Positions 52,822 to 60,951 of a DNA stretch of 64,000 nucleotides are shown one piece after another. Below the pieces are notes generated by a model. The model saw nothing but the letters and a program-made list of their open reading frames with translations, was not told where the DNA came from and did no database searches. How positions within the stretch are numbered: position 1 is the stretch's first letter; every line of letters begins with the position of its first letter. The DNA comes from Hymenobacter telluris (GTDB taxonomy: Bacteria > Bacteroidota > Bacteroidia > Cytophagales > Hymenobacteraceae): assembly GCF_017313265.1 (NCBI RefSeq), contig NZ_JAFLQZ010000016.1:62001-126000 (forward strand), read 5' to 3'. A program made the translations under genes and the position numbers.

Positions 52822-54201
52822 CTACTTCTTGGTCACGCGCACATCTACGCGGCGGTTCTGGGCGCGGCCTTCGGGCGTATCGTTGGAAGCAATGGGGTGC
52901 TCCTGGCCGTAGCCCTCGGCGGCTACGCGGCCGGGGTCGGTGCCGGCGTCTACCACCGCTTTACGGGCGGTATTGGCGCGGTCGGCGCTGAGCGTCAGGT
53001 TCATATCAGCTTTGCCCACGTTGTCGGTGTAGCCTCCGAACTTGATGGCAGCGTTGGGAAAGGCCTTCAGGATGGCCGCAATGTTCTTGAGCTGCGCCTC
53101 CGATTCGGCGGTAAGCGTGGATTTGGCGGTATTGAAGTACACCCGGTCCAGGCTCATCCAGCCCTGCGTTTTGTCGTCGCTCACGGTTTGGTTGGCGTCG
53201 TTGAGGAAGTTGAACAGCCGGGCTTCAATCGAGCTGCTGCCCACGTTCAGCACGGCACCATCGGAGAGCTTGATTTCGGTATTGGCGCCCGTTTCGTAGA
53301 TGTAGTTGCCGCTGGCTTCGTCGTAGCGGCCGGTGGGGGCAGCCGGGGCGGCCGGGGCCATAGCCGTGGTATCAGTCATGGGCGCGGTGGTGGCGGGCAC
53401 GGTGGCTTCGGGCTCTTTGTTGCAGCCGCGCATAAAGTAGAACAGGGCCGCCAACCCCAGCAGCAACAAGAGAATCCAGGGCCAGCGGTTGGGGGAGGTG
53501 GCCACGGTTTCCACCTCACGGGTGGTGTTGCGCACGGCGTCGCCGGTGCGGTCAGCTGCGGCCGAAACGGTGTTGCCGAAACCAGTAGCCGCGCTGCTGG
53601 CGGCAGTGCCTACGCTGCTGGCCGCTGCTCCCAGGCCTAGCCCGGAAAGTATCGAGCCCAGCCCGCCGGGCAAGCTGCCGAGAGCCCCCATAATGCTACC
53701 TTTCTGGCTGTTGAGGTAGCTGCCGAAACCGTTGGCATCAAGGTTGTTTTCGGCGCTGTGTTTGCCTAGCAGCCCTAAAACAACGGGCACAGCCATGGCC
53801 ATCAGGCTGCTGGTAGTGGAGGTGCGTACGCCGGCCTGCTGGCTAACTCCTTCCACCGCCGGCGTATAGTTGCTGCCCAGCACTGAGCGAAGCAGCTCGG
53901 CGCCTTTATTGAGCAGGCCACCGTCGGAGGCTGGAGCAGTGCTGTTGACGTTCATCCCGCCCAGCAAGCTGCTCATGTTGCTCAAAATACCGCTGCTATG
54001 TGCCTGGTTGGCTAACCCAAATAGTTCAGTAGCGCCACCCGGCTGCTGAGAACGGGCAAACAGCCCACCCAACACCAATGGCACAATACTACGCAGCGCC
54101 GTTCCGATGCCGCTTTCGTTTTCGCCCAGCGCCGTGCTGGTCTGGCGCACCGTGTCGCCCCCAAAGTAGTTCTGGACAAGCTCTAGCAGGTTCTGGCTCA
54201 T
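52822..54201 (-). CDS. DUF937 - transmembrane - OmpA domain fusion protein
   Basis: The 459-residue protein has no signal peptide. Residues about 1-160 carry DUF937-like features (LLELVQNYFGG, IVPLVLGGLFARS, VPVVLGLLGKH), followed by a Gly/Ala/Ser-rich stretch, one membrane helix (WPWILLLLLGLAALFYFM, about 243-260), an Ala/Pro linker and a C-terminal OmpA-like domain (residues about 345-459: VYFNTAKSTLT, FGGYTDNVGKADMN, LSADRANTARKAVVDAG, RRVDVRV). The OmpA part binds peptidoglycan in the periplasm while the DUF937 part stays in the cytoplasm. This links cell wall and cytoplasm; the role is unknown. Confidence 0.85.
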   Translation of the reverse strand: MSQNLLELVQNYFGGDTVRQTSTALGENESGIGTALRSIVPLVLGGLFARSQQPGGATELFGLANQAHSSGILSNMSSLLGGMNVNSTAPASDGGLLNKGAELLRSVLGSNYTPAVEGVSQQAGVRTSTTSSLMAMAVPVVLGLLGKHSAENNLDANGFGSYLNSQKGSIMGALGSLPGGLGSILSGLGLGAAASSVGTAASSAATGFGNTVSAAADRTGDAVRNTTREVETVATSPNRWPWILLLLLGLAALFYFMRGCNKEPEATVPATTAPMTDTTAMAPAAPAAPTGRYDEASGNYIYETGANTEIKLSDGAVLNVGSSSIEARLFNFLNDANQTVSDDKTQGWMSLDRVYFNTAKSTLTAESEAQLKNIAAILKAFPNAAIKFGGYTDNVGKADMNLTLSADRANTARKAVVDAGTDPGRVAAEGYGQEHPIASNDTPEGRAQNRRVDVRVTKK

Positions 54202-54325
54202 AGTGTTCAGCGGGTAAAATTTTGAATTTTAGTCATATACGGAATAGTGTTGTCGAGGTCTAATTAATATCTGATTTTCTATATTTTTCGTCTGCAAGTG
54301 CCTTGCAAACCCGAGTTGCGACGTA

Positions 54326-54484
54326 GCCGCGTAGCGGTTCCAGGTTTGTAGAAAAGACGTAACCCGAATAATTGGGCGCTACGTAGCGGTATAGGGAACG
54401 TGCTAACGATTTCTTGCACCGCTACGCGGCACATCGTTCCAAGGGAACCATCCTGCTACTACAAACCTAAAGCCGCTACGCGGC
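54326..54484. repeat. Palindromic element with GCCGCGTAGCGG ends
   Basis: The outer arms GCCGCGTAGCGGTTCCAGGT and its near complement (23 of 26 positions over the full arm, to TTTGTAG) bracket about 107 bases. Inside, related motifs recur: GCGCTACGTAGCGG and CACCGCTACGCGGC. The element thus contains four copies of a CGCTACGCGG-like core in both directions. Confidence 0.65.
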
Positions 54485-54536
54485 AACTTGAAGTGGCCAC
54501 CATCTGCCCTCTGAGGCCTGGCTAAGAGGTAGCAAA

Positions 54537-54566
54537 AAGCCCACTGCCGGAATGGACAGTGGGCTT
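54537..54566 (-). terminator. Rho-independent terminator after the first SDR gene
   Basis: A ten-base perfect stem (AAGCCCACTG / CAGTGGGCTT) with a ten-base loop; on the minus strand a T-run follows at once. It lies 25 bases past the SDR stop codon. Confidence 0.88.
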
Positions 54567-54590
54567 GATGATTGATTGTAGTGCGGAGGC

Positions 54591-55439
54591 TTATGCTGCT
54601 ACGAAGTTCGTTGCAGTGGCTACCTCTTGCCACTGCTGCATATCCTGCTGCACGGCGGCTATTTTCTGCTCGGCCATCTGGTAGGCGTCGGCACCTAGAA
54701 ACAGGTGGAGTGGCTGCTGTTCGGCTTCACTGGTTTGCACCAGCAGAGCGGCGGCTTTTTCCGGGTCGCCGGGCTGGTTGCCGTTGATTTGCTGCTCGTG
54801 CGCTGCCTGTGAGTCGCGCACGGCTTGGTACTCGGGTAGGGGATGCTGGGGCGTGCCCAACGAGCCGGAAGTCAGGAAGTCGGTGCGGAAATAGCCGGGG
54901 TACACCACGCTGGCCTGCACGCCAAAATCCTTTACTTCCGCCGCGTACGATTCGGTGAGGCCGGCCACCGCAAACTTGGTGGCACAATACACGCCCCAGC
55001 CCGGAAAGTTGCCGGTGAAGCCACCCACCGAGGAAATGTTGAACACCCGGCCGGTGCCTTGCTGCCGCAGGTGGGGCGTGGCGTGCCGCAGCACGTGCAG
55101 CAAACCAAACACGTTCACGTCGAAATTCTTGCGGGCTTCCTGGTCAGACAGTTCTTCCAGGGCGCCTACCTGGCCGTAGCCAGCGTTGTTCACTACCACA
55201 TCGAGCCCACCCAGGGTGCTGATGGTAGTGGCAATGGCCTGCCGGATGCTGTCCTCGTTGCCGAGGTCCATGTGCAACGGCAGGAAGTGGCCGTTGCTAG
55301 GCGGCACGGCTTGTTTCAGTTCTTCCAGGTTGCGGGAGGTGGCTGCCACCGCATAGCCGCGGGCCAGCAGATGGTGTACTAGGGTCAGGCCGAGGCCCTT
55401 CGAGGCGCCGGTCACGAACCATATATTCTTGGTTGCCAT
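54591..55439 (-). CDS. Short-chain dehydrogenase/reductase (SDR)
   Basis: The 282-residue classical SDR has the NAD(P) loop TGASKGLG (10-17), NNAGYG (85-90), the catalytic Ser in FNISSVGG (136-137), and Tyr151-x-x-x-Lys155 (YCATK). The extended C-terminus with GDPEKAA and PLHLFLGADAY is typical of the large SDR group often annotated as oxidoreductase or retinol-dehydrogenase-like. The substrate is unknown. Its nearest neighbour is a close paralogue just upstream, and an AraC regulator follows that, suggesting a common control. Confidence 0.9.
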   Translation of the reverse strand: MATKNIWFVTGASKGLGLTLVHHLLARGYAVAATSRNLEELKQAVPPSNGHFLPLHMDLGNEDSIRQAIATTISTLGGLDVVVNNAGYGQVGALEELSDQEARKNFDVNVFGLLHVLRHATPHLRQQGTGRVFNISSVGGFTGNFPGWGVYCATKFAVAGLTESYAAEVKDFGVQASVVYPGYFRTDFLTSGSLGTPQHPLPEYQAVRDSQAAHEQQINGNQPGDPEKAAALLVQTSEAEQQPLHLFLGADAYQMAEQKIAAVQQDMQQWQEVATATNFVAA

Positions 55440-55625
55440 GTTGTTGATAGTTTTCTTGATAAGACAGCGAATCGCTCAGGGCGAGGCTTGCGAATTGATA
55501 CAGCATAAGAAAAGCGGTTAAAGAGTGAGGTAGCTACAAAAGCAGACGCGCTTGAGGCCATTTTATTGCAGCCGGAAACCAAATAGTAACATAGAAACTG
55601 CACTCACTGCCGCTTTCGGTTGCTG

Positions 55626-56465
55626 CTACTGCTCGAAGCCGGTTGAAACAGTGAGATGTTGCCAGGTTTCGATTTCCTGGAGACGGGAATGGAGTGTTTG
55701 GGTGGCGCGTTGGTAGGCATCTTGGCCGAGCAGCAGATGCACGGGCGGGTTGGGTTCGGTAGCTAGCTGCATGATGGCAGCGGCCGCTTTTTCCGGGTCG
55801 CCGGCCTGTGCGCCGTTCATGGCGAGGTACTTAGCGTGCGACGCGCGTACTTCCTGATAGGCCGTAATAGGTTGCGCGGCAAACACCAGCGACTCGGGCG
55901 TGAGGAAGTTGGTGCGGAACGCGCCTGGCTCAACCACCGTCACCTTGATGCCAAATGGGGCTACATCCTGCGCCAGCACTTCCGAAAAAGCACTTACTGC
56001 GGCCTTCGTAGCCGCATAAATGGCCCAGCCCGTAGCGCCCGCCAGCGCCGCAATGGAGGAAATGTTGAGAATGTGCCCGGTTTGCGCCGCTCGCATGTGC
56101 GGCAGCGCCTGCCGAATTACATTCAGCCCACCAAACACATTCACGTCGAATGATTGCCGCATTTCAACGTCGGTCAGTTCTTCTACGCTGCCCCCAATGC
56201 CGTAGCCGGCATTATTCACTACCACATCAAGGCCTCCGAACGTATCAATTGTCTGGCTAATGGCCTGCGCCACGCTGGCTTCGTTGGTGAGGTCGGTTTC
56301 GAGAGGCAGGAAGGTGGGCGAAGCGGCGCCGAGGGCTTGGGTGAGGTTGCCGCGGCGCCGCGAGGTAGCGGCTACGCGGTGACCGGCCGCCAGGAGCTGC
56401 CGGGCCAGTGCCAGCCCCAGTCCCTGCGAGGCCCCGGTCACAAACCAGGTTTGAGAAGTGCTCAT
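55626..56465 (-). CDS. Short-chain dehydrogenase/reductase, paralogue of its neighbour
   Basis: The 279-residue protein has TGASQGLG (10-17), NNAGYG (85-90), ILNISSIAA (Ser136), and Tyr150-x-x-x-Lys154 (YAATK), with GDPEKAA and PVHLLLGQDAY near the end. It is about half identical to the SDR encoded next to it, so the two look like a tandem duplication. A TTG / TAGTTTTG promoter lies just upstream, in the gap to the AraC gene. Substrate unknown. Confidence 0.9.
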   Translation of the reverse strand: MSTSQTWFVTGASQGLGLALARQLLAAGHRVAATSRRRGNLTQALGAASPTFLPLETDLTNEASVAQAISQTIDTFGGLDVVVNNAGYGIGGSVEELTDVEMRQSFDVNVFGGLNVIRQALPHMRAAQTGHILNISSIAALAGATGWAIYAATKAAVSAFSEVLAQDVAPFGIKVTVVEPGAFRTNFLTPESLVFAAQPITAYQEVRASHAKYLAMNGAQAGDPEKAAAAIMQLATEPNPPVHLLLGQDAYQRATQTLHSRLQEIETWQHLTVSTGFEQ

Positions 56466-56487
56466 AGTTGCGTGTTTTAGTACACTG

Positions 56488-56516
56488 CAAAACTAGAGTA
56501 CAGCAAAGCCAGTCAA
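56488..56516 (-). promoter_or_regulatory. Promoter of the second SDR gene
   Basis: On the minus strand TTG, 18 bases and TAGTTTTG (56495-56488) make a Bacteroidota-type promoter; the -7 box matches TAnnTTTG exactly and is 22 bases from the SDR start codon. Confidence 0.5.
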
Positions 56517-56547
56517 CTTGCCCGGTTCAAACCAATGCTTGCGAAAA

Positions 56548-57450
56548 TCAAACAGTGCGCACGGCCGTAGGCGTAGTGCCCGCCTGTTTGCGGAAGAAGT
56601 TGTTGAAGTGCGCCGGTTCTTCGAACCCCAGGCAGTAGCTGATTTCCGATACGTTCCAGGCGGTGTGCTTGAGCAAGGCGTGGGCTTCCTGCACCAGCCG
56701 GTCGGCAATGAGCTGGGTGGTGGTTTTGCCGGTTACTTCTTTCAGGGCGCGGTTGAGGTGATTAACATGCACGGCCAGCTGCCCGGCAAAGGCATTGGCG
56801 TTGCGCAGCCGCACTTGCTGGCCCGGCGTTTCAATCGGGAACTGGCGCTCCAGCAGCTCCGTGAACAGGGACGCAATGCGGGTGGCGGCGTTGCTTTCCT
56901 GGTAGAGCGTGGTGGCGGGCTGTAGCTTCAGGGCGCTGTGTACCAGCTCAAACACGTAGTTGCGCAGCAAATCGTACTTAAAGGCGTAGTCGGAATCCAG
57001 CTCTGCGGTCATCTTCTCGAATAGCTGCGTGGCATTGGCCAGCTGGGCATCGGTAAGGGAATACAGGGGCTGCCCGCCCGGCTTGAACATGGGCATGTCC
57101 AGGGCGCCGGCCACCAGGTAGCGCTGCAAAAACGCCTCGGTGAAAATGCAGAAATACCCCGTCTGGTTGTCGTCGAGCGGTTCCCAGTCGTAGGGTACCA
57201 TGGGGTTGGCAAACAGCAGTGCGTTACCCCTGATTTCCACCGTCTTGTCGGCGAAATGGTAGTTGCTGCGGCCTTTTACCAGCGTTATTTTGTAGAAATC
57301 TTTGCGGCTGTAAGGGAGGTGGCAGGCAGTTGGGCCCACAAAATCATCGAGCCGAAACACGTTGAAATGCCCAATGTCCTGCTTCAGGTTTTCGGGCATC
57401 CAGTGAATTTTCTGCTGGTAGAATTCTTCGAGGGTGGTAGGCTTGCTCAT
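56548..57450 (-). CDS. AraC-family transcriptional regulator
   Basis: The 300-residue protein has an N-terminal cupin-like sensing part (YKITLVKGRSNYHFADKTVEIRG and FANPMVPYDWEP) and a C-terminal AraC domain (about residues 195-298) with AFAGQLAVHVNHLNRALKEVTGKTTTQLI and NVSEISYCLGFEEPAHFNNFFRKQAG, read as the two helix-turn-helix units. It lies just upstream of the two paralogous SDR genes on the same strand and is the obvious candidate to control them. It is divergent from a second, shorter AraC gene across 177 bases. Confidence 0.9.
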   Translation of the reverse strand: MSKPTTLEEFYQQKIHWMPENLKQDIGHFNVFRLDDFVGPTACHLPYSRKDFYKITLVKGRSNYHFADKTVEIRGNALLFANPMVPYDWEPLDDNQTGYFCIFTEAFLQRYLVAGALDMPMFKPGGQPLYSLTDAQLANATQLFEKMTAELDSDYAFKYDLLRNYVFELVHSALKLQPATTLYQESNAATRIASLFTELLERQFPIETPGQQVRLRNANAFAGQLAVHVNHLNRALKEVTGKTTTQLIADRLVQEAHALLKHTAWNVSEISYCLGFEEPAHFNNFFRKQAGTTPTAVRTV

Positions 57451-57627
57451 GCTATGAAGTTACGTCAATCAAACTATTAGGCGCTTCAGATGTTTCGCAC
57501 GGTAGGGGGCAGGTCCTTACTTCTTGGCAGCGGACAGCCGGAAAAGGATATGCATTCCAACCACCAGCAGCAAGTATAAAACGCCGTATTGCGTCTTTCC
57601 AGCAGCATCCTTCCAACTACCCGCTAT

Positions 57628-58032
57628 ATGCCTCTCACGCCTATTCCGAAGAAGATTCTGGCCCGCCAGCACGAAATAACCGCCGACTTCACCCGCCTGG
57701 TGCACACCCACGTGGACGACCTGGCGGCTGGCCGGGCCACGGAGGCGCTGGAAATCCGGGATTTTGCCAGCCAGCTCTGCATTCATCCCACCCACCTCAG
57801 CAATACGCTTAAGCTCACCACCGGCGAAGCACCCTGCGCCATTTACGAGCGGAAACTGGTAGCCGTATCCAAAGAGCTGCTGCGCAACCCGCAGCAGTCG
57901 GTGGCGGCAGTAGCCACCCAGCTTACCTACGACCCGTCTAACTTCACCAAGTTCTTCAAGCGGTTTGTGGGCATTACGCCCCGGCAGTATCGGGAGGAAG
58001 TGTGGGCCGCGCAGCACAGCAGTGTTTTGTGA
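57628..58032 (+). CDS. Short AraC-type regulator without sensing domain
   Basis: This 134-residue protein is essentially only an AraC DNA-binding domain: the first HTH has DFASQLCIHPTHLSNTLKLTTGEAPC and the second has SVAAVATQLTYDPSNFTKFFKRFVGITPRQYRE. The usual N-terminal cupin is missing; only about 30 residues precede the HTH. It could be a stand-alone activator in the style of MarA/SoxS, regulated by its amount. The start MPLTPIPKKILARQH is followed by family-like sequence; a TTG 39 bases earlier is less likely. It is divergent from the longer AraC gene. Confidence 0.82.
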   Translation: MPLTPIPKKILARQHEITADFTRLVHTHVDDLAAGRATEALEIRDFASQLCIHPTHLSNTLKLTTGEAPCAIYERKLVAVSKELLRNPQQSVAAVATQLTYDPSNFTKFFKRFVGITPRQYREEVWAAQHSSVL

Positions 58033-58082
58033 CGCTGAGCTTAACCTAATTTTATAGGGCGGTTGCTTAAAATAATACTGCT

Positions 58083-58691
58083 ATGCAGGGAGTATACATT
58101 ACGAAAAAGCTTTTACCCTCGGATAGTAATTCTACAGCCGATGCTATTAACATCACTATTGTGGTGGTGGTGGGCCTCGTGCTGCTCCCTTTCCTCTTGC
58201 TTATAGGTTTGGGCTTTTGGCTGAAGGAAATCCTGCTGCCTGCCACGGCTGTACCAGCTACCGCAGATGAATGGCGTGTATTAAATACGGGGACAACGCA
58301 TCTTGTGCTTCGTTATCAGTTCATTGCTGCTACAGAAGTTTCTGATGAAGCAGCAGGCTATTTTGATACACAGTCCTTGATCTGCTATCAGGCCAATCCG
58401 CACGTAACGTTTTTCGACGGCTATTTCACGGATTTTCAAGTGGAACGAGCCGATGGTGTTTTCGTGCAAAAAATTCACTTCAATTCAACCCTGGATACCG
58501 TGCTGGCAATGCCACTGTGTTTCTTCTCATACCGGACCCAGGAAGCGGAAGAGCTTGTCGACTTGAAGGATTACACCCTAGATGCTAAGGGAAATCCTGA
58601 GGATTTTCTTTTAACAGCAAGCGGAGATGAAGACGAATTGCACATTCGGCTTGTAAGCAATCCTTCGTTGATGAAGAATAGAATCATCTGA
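58083..58691 (+). CDS. Hypothetical single-span membrane protein
   Basis: The 202-residue product has one strong membrane helix (residues about 25-46, ITIVVVVGLVLLPFLLLIG) after a short polar start, then a soluble, acidic domain with strands such as HLVLRYQFIAATEV and VFVQKIHFNSTLD. Base composition is less GC-rich than the SDR genes around it. No family is recognised. Confidence 0.6.
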   Translation: MQGVYITKKLLPSDSNSTADAINITIVVVVGLVLLPFLLLIGLGFWLKEILLPATAVPATADEWRVLNTGTTHLVLRYQFIAATEVSDEAAGYFDTQSLICYQANPHVTFFDGYFTDFQVERADGVFVQKIHFNSTLDTVLAMPLCFFSYRTQEAEELVDLKDYTLDAKGNPEDFLLTASGDEDELHIRLVSNPSLMKNRII

Positions 58692-58778
58692 GCTTTGGGG
58701 GCTATTGCAAAGTTTGAAAGCGGAAACTGTCACCATTTAATCTGAACTACTCACCATACTTTCGGTGGCTGTGCCCGC

Positions 58779-58786
58779 CACCTTTG
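58779..58786 (+). promoter_or_regulatory. Possible -7 promoter box of the third SDR gene
   Basis: CACCTTTG is one base from TAnnTTTG and lies 28 bases before the SDR ATG. It is the same octamer as the -7 box of the TPR gene at 19738. No -33 box at standard spacing is seen. Confidence 0.3.
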
Positions 58787-58814
58787 CCTTGTCATCTAAC
58801 CCTGATTTTTCACT

Positions 58815-59576
58815 ATGAGCACCACCAAAATAGCCCTCGTAACGGGCGGCAGCCGCGGCCTCGGCAAAAACATGGCCCTCAACCTGGCCGCCAAAGGCCT
58901 CGACGTCATTCTGACCTACCACAGCAAGCAGGACGAAGCCGCCGCCGTGGTAGCCGAAATTGAAGCCCAGGGCCGCAAAGCCGCCGCGCTGCAACTGGAT
59001 GCTTCCAACGTTGGCTCCTTTGACGCCTTTCTGGAGCAGGTAAAGACCACGCTAAGCAGCACCTTTGGCACCGAGCAGTTCGATTTTCTTATCAACAACG
59101 CCGGCACCGGGCTCTATGCCCCGTTTGCCGAAACCACGGAACAGCAGTTCGATGATATTCTGAATATTCACCTGAAAGGACCGTTCTTCCTGACCCAAAA
59201 GGCGCTGCCGCTACTCAATGATGGCGGCGGCATCATCAATATTTCGTCGGGCCTGACGCGCATCATCTACCCGAACTCCTCGGCTTACGCCAGCGCGAAA
59301 ACCGCCGTGGAAACGCTGACGAAGTACCAGGCCAAGGAACTGGCCAGCCGCCGCATCCGGGTGAACATTGTGGCGCCGGGGGCCATTGAAACCGACTTCG
59401 GCGGCGGCCGCACCCGCGACAACAAGGAGATTAACGCCCACATTGCCAGCCTCACCGCCATGGGCCGCGTAGGCTTGCCCACCGACATTGGGCCGGTGGT
59501 AGCCTTCCTGTGCACCGAGGAAGCCGGCTGGATTGACGCCCAGCGCATCGAGGTATCGGGCGGGCAGGGCATCTGA
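58815..59576 (+). CDS. Short-chain dehydrogenase/reductase (FabG-like)
   Basis: The 253-residue classical SDR has TGGSRGLGKNM (10-20), NNAGTG (94-99), the catalytic Ser144 (INISSGL) and Tyr158-x-x-x-Lys162 (YASAK), with PGAIETDFGGG and a C-terminal GWIDAQRIEVSGGQ. It is more FabG-like and clearly distinct from the two tandem SDRs 3 kb upstream. It probably reduces a carbonyl with NAD(P)H; the substrate is unknown. A terminator follows. Confidence 0.9.
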   Translation: MSTTKIALVTGGSRGLGKNMALNLAAKGLDVILTYHSKQDEAAAVVAEIEAQGRKAAALQLDASNVGSFDAFLEQVKTTLSSTFGTEQFDFLINNAGTGLYAPFAETTEQQFDDILNIHLKGPFFLTQKALPLLNDGGGIINISSGLTRIIYPNSSAYASAKTAVETLTKYQAKELASRRIRVNIVAPGAIETDFGGGRTRDNKEINAHIASLTAMGRVGLPTDIGPVVAFLCTEEAGWIDAQRIEVSGGQGI

Positions 59577-59598
59577 GCTGCCCCATACGCTGGAAATA

Positions 59599-59635
59599 AC
59601 AACGGCCCCCTTCCGCGCTGGAAGAGGGCCGTTGT
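59599..59635. terminator. Bidirectional hairpin terminator
   Basis: Sixteen-base arms (ACAACGGCCCCCTTCC and GGAAGAGGGCCGTTGT, one mismatch) with a five-base loop lie between the convergent SDR and membrane protein genes. Confidence 0.7.
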
Positions 59636-59655
59636 ATGTAGATGAAACCTAACAA

Positions 59656-60117
59656 CTACAGGCGGAACGCCGGGCGGGCCGGGTTCCAGATGCCCCACGG
59701 AATCATGAGCAGCACCAGTATCAGCGCAATCAGAAACCAGGTGAAAGCCTTTTTATGCTTCACTATAGGGTCGGTGGCTTTCTTGGAGAGCGTGCGGCCT
59801 ACTTGCGCGGCTACTACGGCCAATATCATCCCTGCCAGGTGCTCTACGCCCCAAAAACGGCCAATGGGGTCTTTCATGACGGCTCCGCCGGCGGTTTCAA
59901 ACGCCTTCACGCCGTAGGGGCTCAGGCCGAAATACAAGATCAAACCCAAGAGAAGCTGCAAGTGCATGGAGCCTACAAAAGCGGCGCCCATACCATTGTC
60001 GGCGCCGGTCCAGGGGCGGCCCTGGCGGCCCGTGAAGGCGCGGAATACGGCAATCAGCCCAAAAACAAGGACGAGCCAGCGCGTCCAGGAGTGCAGCAGC
60101 AGTACGGTTGAGTACAT
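59656..60117 (-). CDS. Four-helix membrane protein, cytochrome-b-like by appearance
   Basis: The 153-residue product has four membrane helices. Histidines sit near helix ends or inside helices (LLHSWTRW, SMHLQLL, VEHLAGM), an arrangement that could hold haem, and similar proteins have been labelled cytochrome b; I cannot confirm haem binding. The C-terminal part ends KAFTWFLIALILVLLMIPWGIWNPARPAF. A perfect TAGCTTTG -7 box lies 30 bases before the start, supporting expression. Confidence 0.6.
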   Translation of the reverse strand: MYSTVLLLHSWTRWLVLVFGLIAVFRAFTGRQGRPWTGADNGMGAAFVGSMHLQLLLGLILYFGLSPYGVKAFETAGGAVMKDPIGRFWGVEHLAGMILAVVAAQVGRTLSKKATDPIVKHKKAFTWFLIALILVLLMIPWGIWNPARPAFRL

Positions 60118-60147
60118 AAGCGAAAATCAGTTGGTGAAGTAGAGCGG

Positions 60148-60155
60148 CAAAGCTA
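60148..60155 (-). promoter_or_regulatory. -7 promoter box of the four-helix membrane protein gene
   Basis: On the minus strand TAGCTTTG matches TAnnTTTG exactly, 30 bases before the start codon, the same spacing as at pdhC. No clear -33 box is present. Confidence 0.4.
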
Positions 60156-60227
60156 CTCACGGATTGGCCCGGATTGTAGCGGATTTCTCGGATTCTGCGG
60201 TGAGCCCCGGCCACCGGGCGGCGTGGC

Positions 60228-60797
60228 CTACTCGAATAGCAGCGGGGCTTTCTCGTGCTTGTGGCCCTCAAACATGAAGTACTTTTCGCGCACAAACAGC
60301 TCGCCTTCCTGCCGCAGAATGGTGATGTTGTTGATGGTGAGCTTTAGGTTGAACGTCTGTTGGTTGAGGTATTGTAGCACCGGCCCCAGCAATTCGGGTG
60401 TGGTGTCGTGCAGGGCCAGCGAAATATGCGGCAGCCAGCAGTCGGGGCCGCTGAACTTGTCGGTGCGCAGGCATAAGGGCTTGGTGGCGTGCAAGATACG
60501 CTGGTGCAGCTTGTTCAGCTCGTTGGAACGCAGCACCGGAATGTAGATAACCGGATTCGGCCCCGGAAACAGCCCCAGGCCGGTGGTATGGGCCACAAAC
60601 GACTTGGTATGCCGCGACACGTCGCGCAGCACCTGGTTCAGGGCCGAGAGCTTGCGCACGCCGGCCAGCTGATACGTGAGGTGCGGGTCGGGGGTGGCTT
60701 GCACGTCGTCGAGGCCGAACTCGGTTTCCAGGCTCTTGATAATGCGGTTGATCCGGTCGGCGTTCTGCGGATTCAGGAGGGAAGTTATAGCGAGCAT
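60228..60797 (-). CDS. 2H phosphoesterase (2'-5' RNA ligase-like)
   Basis: The 189-residue protein has the two His-x-Thr/Ser motifs that define the 2H family: HLT at residues 39-41 (PDPHLTYQ) and HIS at 124-126 (WLPHISLA). Such proteins open 2',3'-cyclic or 2'-5'-linked phosphoesters of RNA or nucleotides. The exact substrate is not known. It is divergent from the AsmA-like gene and stands alone. Confidence 0.88.
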   Translation of the reverse strand: MLAITSLLNPQNADRINRIIKSLETEFGLDDVQATPDPHLTYQLAGVRKLSALNQVLRDVSRHTKSFVAHTTGLGLFPGPNPVIYIPVLRSNELNKLHQRILHATKPLCLRTDKFSGPDCWLPHISLALHDTTPELLGPVLQYLNQQTFNLKLTINNITILRQEGELFVREKYFMFEGHKHEKAPLLFE

Positions 60798-60951
60798 TGG
60801 AAGGATGGCGCAGGTTCAAAAGGCAGAGGCGGAAGCAGCGGCCAGCGAAAAGTACGCAAGCAAAGCGGAAGTAGATAAAAGTTAACCGGTTGATAACCGT
60901 CACGGTTCAGTTACACGTTAAGGGAGCTTCTTCCTTTTTGCAACTTACTTC

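Larger units (their letters stand above)
54202..54590. other. Intergenic region with palindromic element, no gene
   Basis: This 390-base gap has no convincing gene. It is AT-rich next to the OmpA gene and holds the inverted repeat and the SDR terminator listed separately. Confidence 0.6.
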
